NCBI GenBank assembly: GCA_003520455.1 | Contig: DOUV01000897.1 | Coordinates: 1-6,013, forward strand | DNA length: 6,013 nucleotides | Direction of reading: 5' to 3' | Origin: Chloroflexota bacterium | GTDB taxonomy: Bacteria; Chloroflexota; Anaerolineae; Ardenticatenales; Ardenticatenaceae | Part shown: positions 4,859 through 6,013 of the stretch, piece after piece | Layout of the letters: each line of letters opens with the position of its first letter | How positions within the stretch are numbered: the stretch's first letter is position 1 | Notes under the pieces: model-generated | What the model was told of the DNA's origin: nothing | Databases searched by the model: none | What the model saw: the letters and a program-made list of their open reading frames with translations, nothing else | Translations under genes and position numbers: made by a program

Positions 4859-6013
4859 AGTCGAAACTGACCCGGCCGCCGTAGCCGTTATTGACCGCGC
4901 GCAGGTACTGGCGCTTGATCAGCTGGCCGATGCACCAATCCAGGGTGCGCGTCTCGTTGATGCCATTCGCCGGATCGTAGCGGTCGTACTCGAAGGTCAT
5001 CGCCGGCAGGGCGTTGCCGGGCCCAAGAGCCGCCCCGCCCGCGCCATAGGTGGTGATCTGCGTCAGCAGGACGTCTTTGCCCTCCTGGGTGGTTGGCGGG
5101 TAGGGCGGGGCGGCCGTCGCGTAGGCGAAGGTCCACTCACGCACGATCTGCGCCCCGGCATTCTTGAGCCGAATGGCATCCAGCTTCCTGGTTTCGTAGA
5201 GCAGCGTGCCGCTGGACCTGGTACTGGGGCGGGTGGAGATCGCAAACTCGACCGTGAATTCGGCCGTCGCGTCGCCCGCGTTTTTGGTATAGAGGATCGT
5301 GGCCGGATAGGACTCATTGGGGCTGCCACAGCGGTTCTTGCCATCGTTGAGCGTGATGGTCTGGTACTGAATCTCGATCGTGTTGCCCGCCGGGTCGGTG
5401 ATGGTGTCCAGCTTCCAGGCTTCCGTCCCGGTGCAGGTCCACAGCCGCGAGGCGCCGGTTGACCCGAAGGCGTATGTGGTGCCGTCGGTGGTCCAGACCT
5501 CCCAGCGCCCCTGGTTGACGCCGCGGCCCTCGGAGAACTGGACCTTGACCCAATTTTCGCGGCGGGGATGGTAGGCGCCCGGCGCGCTGGTGGCGGTGCG
5601 GTTCTCACTGCGCAGCTGGCCGCTGACCCCCTCCATGACGAGCGAGGAGGGGTCGCCCTGGCCGTCCGTCCAGCGCACGACCCCCAGATCCAGGCTCCAG
5701 CCGATGCCGACCCAGCCCCCCTGGCTGTAGCGGGTGTCCATGGTGTTGACGGTGGCGGAGTGGTACTGCAGCGTCAGCGAAGGTTTGAGCCCCGCCGCGC
5801 CGGGCGGCAGATCCAGGGGCAGCGCGAACGAGGCACTCCCGGAGAAGAGCCCCACCTGGAACTCATCAATCGTCGCCGGCACGATCGTGGCCGGATCGGC
5901 GGAGACCGTTTGGGTGCTGAAGTGACTCACCCGCGCCGTCAGGGTCTTCGTCGCGGTCACCACCGTGCTGGGCCACGCCCCCTCGGCCGGGGGCTGGCCG
6001 TCGCTCCCCGCCT
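4701..6013 (-). CDS. Rhs/YD-repeat toxin, N-terminal part (SpvB-like); 5' partial, ends at a frameshift
   Basis: This is the N-terminal piece of a large secreted Rhs-type toxin carrier. The frame is open to the window edge (first full codon at 6011), so the gene starts outside. The GTG at 5963 is only the first start-like codon, and the codons before it fit the coding style: they read as the end of a domain closing with TARVSHFST, a segment often seen just before SpvB modules. Counting from that GTG, residues 33-202 form an SpvB-like module (SGSASFALPLDLPPGAAGLKP, then GWVGIGWSLDLG, then WKLDTITDPAGNTI). Residues 203-413 resemble the linker to the YD shell. Only the last seven residues (LRQPGRR, stop at 4701-4703) are out of frame: after DTYS at 4725 the native protein continues in the frame of the 869-4858 ORF. 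The two ORFs are therefore best read as one broken gene. With one base removed they give about 1,713 visible residues. Confidence 0.85.
   Translation of the reverse strand, partial: AGSDGQPPAEGAWPSTVVTATKTLTARVSHFSTQTVSADPATIVPATIDEFQVGLFSGSASFALPLDLPPGAAGLKPSLTLQYHSATVNTMDTRYSQGGWVGIGWSLDLGVVRWTDGQGDPSSLVMEGVSGQLRSENRTATSAPGAYHPRRENWVKVQFSEGRGVNQGRWEVWTTDGTTYAFGSTGASRLWTCTGTEAWKLDTITDPAGNTIEIQYQTITLNDGKNRCGSPNESYPATILYTKNAGDATAEFTVEFAISTRPSTRSSGTLLYETRKLDAIRLKNAGAQIVREWTFAYATAAPPYPPTTQEGKDVLLTQITTYGAGGAALGPGNALPAMTFEYDRYDPANGINETRTLDWCIGQLIKRQYLRAVNNGYGGRVSFDYDEWSWSGTWSGDPETPLCANGFKVIRRTAEGGRAEAPARVDTYSLRQPGRR
4723..4724 (-). other. Single-base frameshift joining the two Rhs ORFs
   Basis: Read on the minus strand, the upstream frame runs ..GAC ACC TAC AGC, then TTA CGC CAA and on to a TAA. 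Dropping one T (the AA at 4723-4724 on the plus strand) gives AGC TAC GCC AAC CTG GTC, so the protein reads DTYSYANLVVDN without a break. Third-position GC locates the break. The upstream frame has 15 of 16 G/C third positions over the sixteen codons ending at AGC, then falls to 1 of 7 before its stop. The downstream frame is mixed before this point and strongly G/C after it. The cause could be a sequencing or assembly error or a true inactivating insertion; the window cannot tell which. Confidence 0.85.
5358..5867 (-). other. SpvB-like N-terminal domain region
   Basis: About 170 residues match the SpvB/TcaC-type pattern from memory: a small-residue opening (SGSASFALPL), the hallmark PPGAAGLKPSLTLQYHS segment, then GWVGIGWSLDLG, a WTTDGTTYAFG strand pair, and WKLDTITDPAGNTIEIQY leading toward YD-like repeats. 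In Tc toxin B components and related Rhs proteins this module forms part of the cocoon wall. Its presence upstream of a YD shell in the same chain (once the frameshift is repaired) makes this a TcB-C-like single polypeptide. The boundaries are approximate. Confidence 0.75.

Overview
The window is a polymorphic-toxin locus read entirely on the minus strand. It covers most of a very large Rhs/YD-repeat protein, followed by a small gene that is probably its immunity partner. The Rhs body is GC-rich (hand count 72% G+C over 3361-3420). Its core wording (VSPDPIVPEPGQPAALNRYSYALNNP), with an N-terminal SpvB module after an 'SHFST' segment, resembles Rhs proteins I know from Chloroflexota such as Anaerolineae and Chloroflexia. 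That assignment is a moderate- to low-confidence guess from protein style; there is no rRNA or housekeeping gene to confirm it.

Layout in transcription order, from high to low coordinates. (1) 6013 to about 5868: the tail of an upstream domain; the frame is open at the window edge, so the true start lies outside. (2) 5867-5358: SpvB-like N-terminal module. (3) 5357-4725: linker toward the YD shell. (4) 4723-4724: a one-base frameshift that splits the gene into two ORFs. (5) 4414-2085: about 15 YD repeats. (6) 1909-1601: the conserved Rhs core, ending in a P-x4-D-P-x-G junction. (7) 1600-872: a 242-residue variable C-terminal tip of lower GC, ending in a cytidine-deaminase-like zinc signature (HAE, then CxxC). 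(8) 868-754: a 115-base spacer without a clear terminator, ending in a good ribosome binding site. (9) 753-61: a 230-residue DUF416/YjaG-like protein. (10) 60-1: noncoding, with a sequence resembling an insertion-sequence end.

In the known Rhs plan, the SpvB and YD-repeat parts form a shell that encloses the toxin. The core cleaves off the C-terminal tip, which is delivered to a competing cell, and the gene just downstream protects the producer. Here the tip would be a nucleic-acid or nucleotide deaminase and the DUF416-like protein its antidote. The fall in GC at the core/tip boundary, continuing through the small gene, suggests the toxin-immunity pair arrived as a cassette. The most notable points are the deaminase tip, its pairing with a DUF416 protein, and the single-base disruption, which is either a read error or an inactivating mutation.
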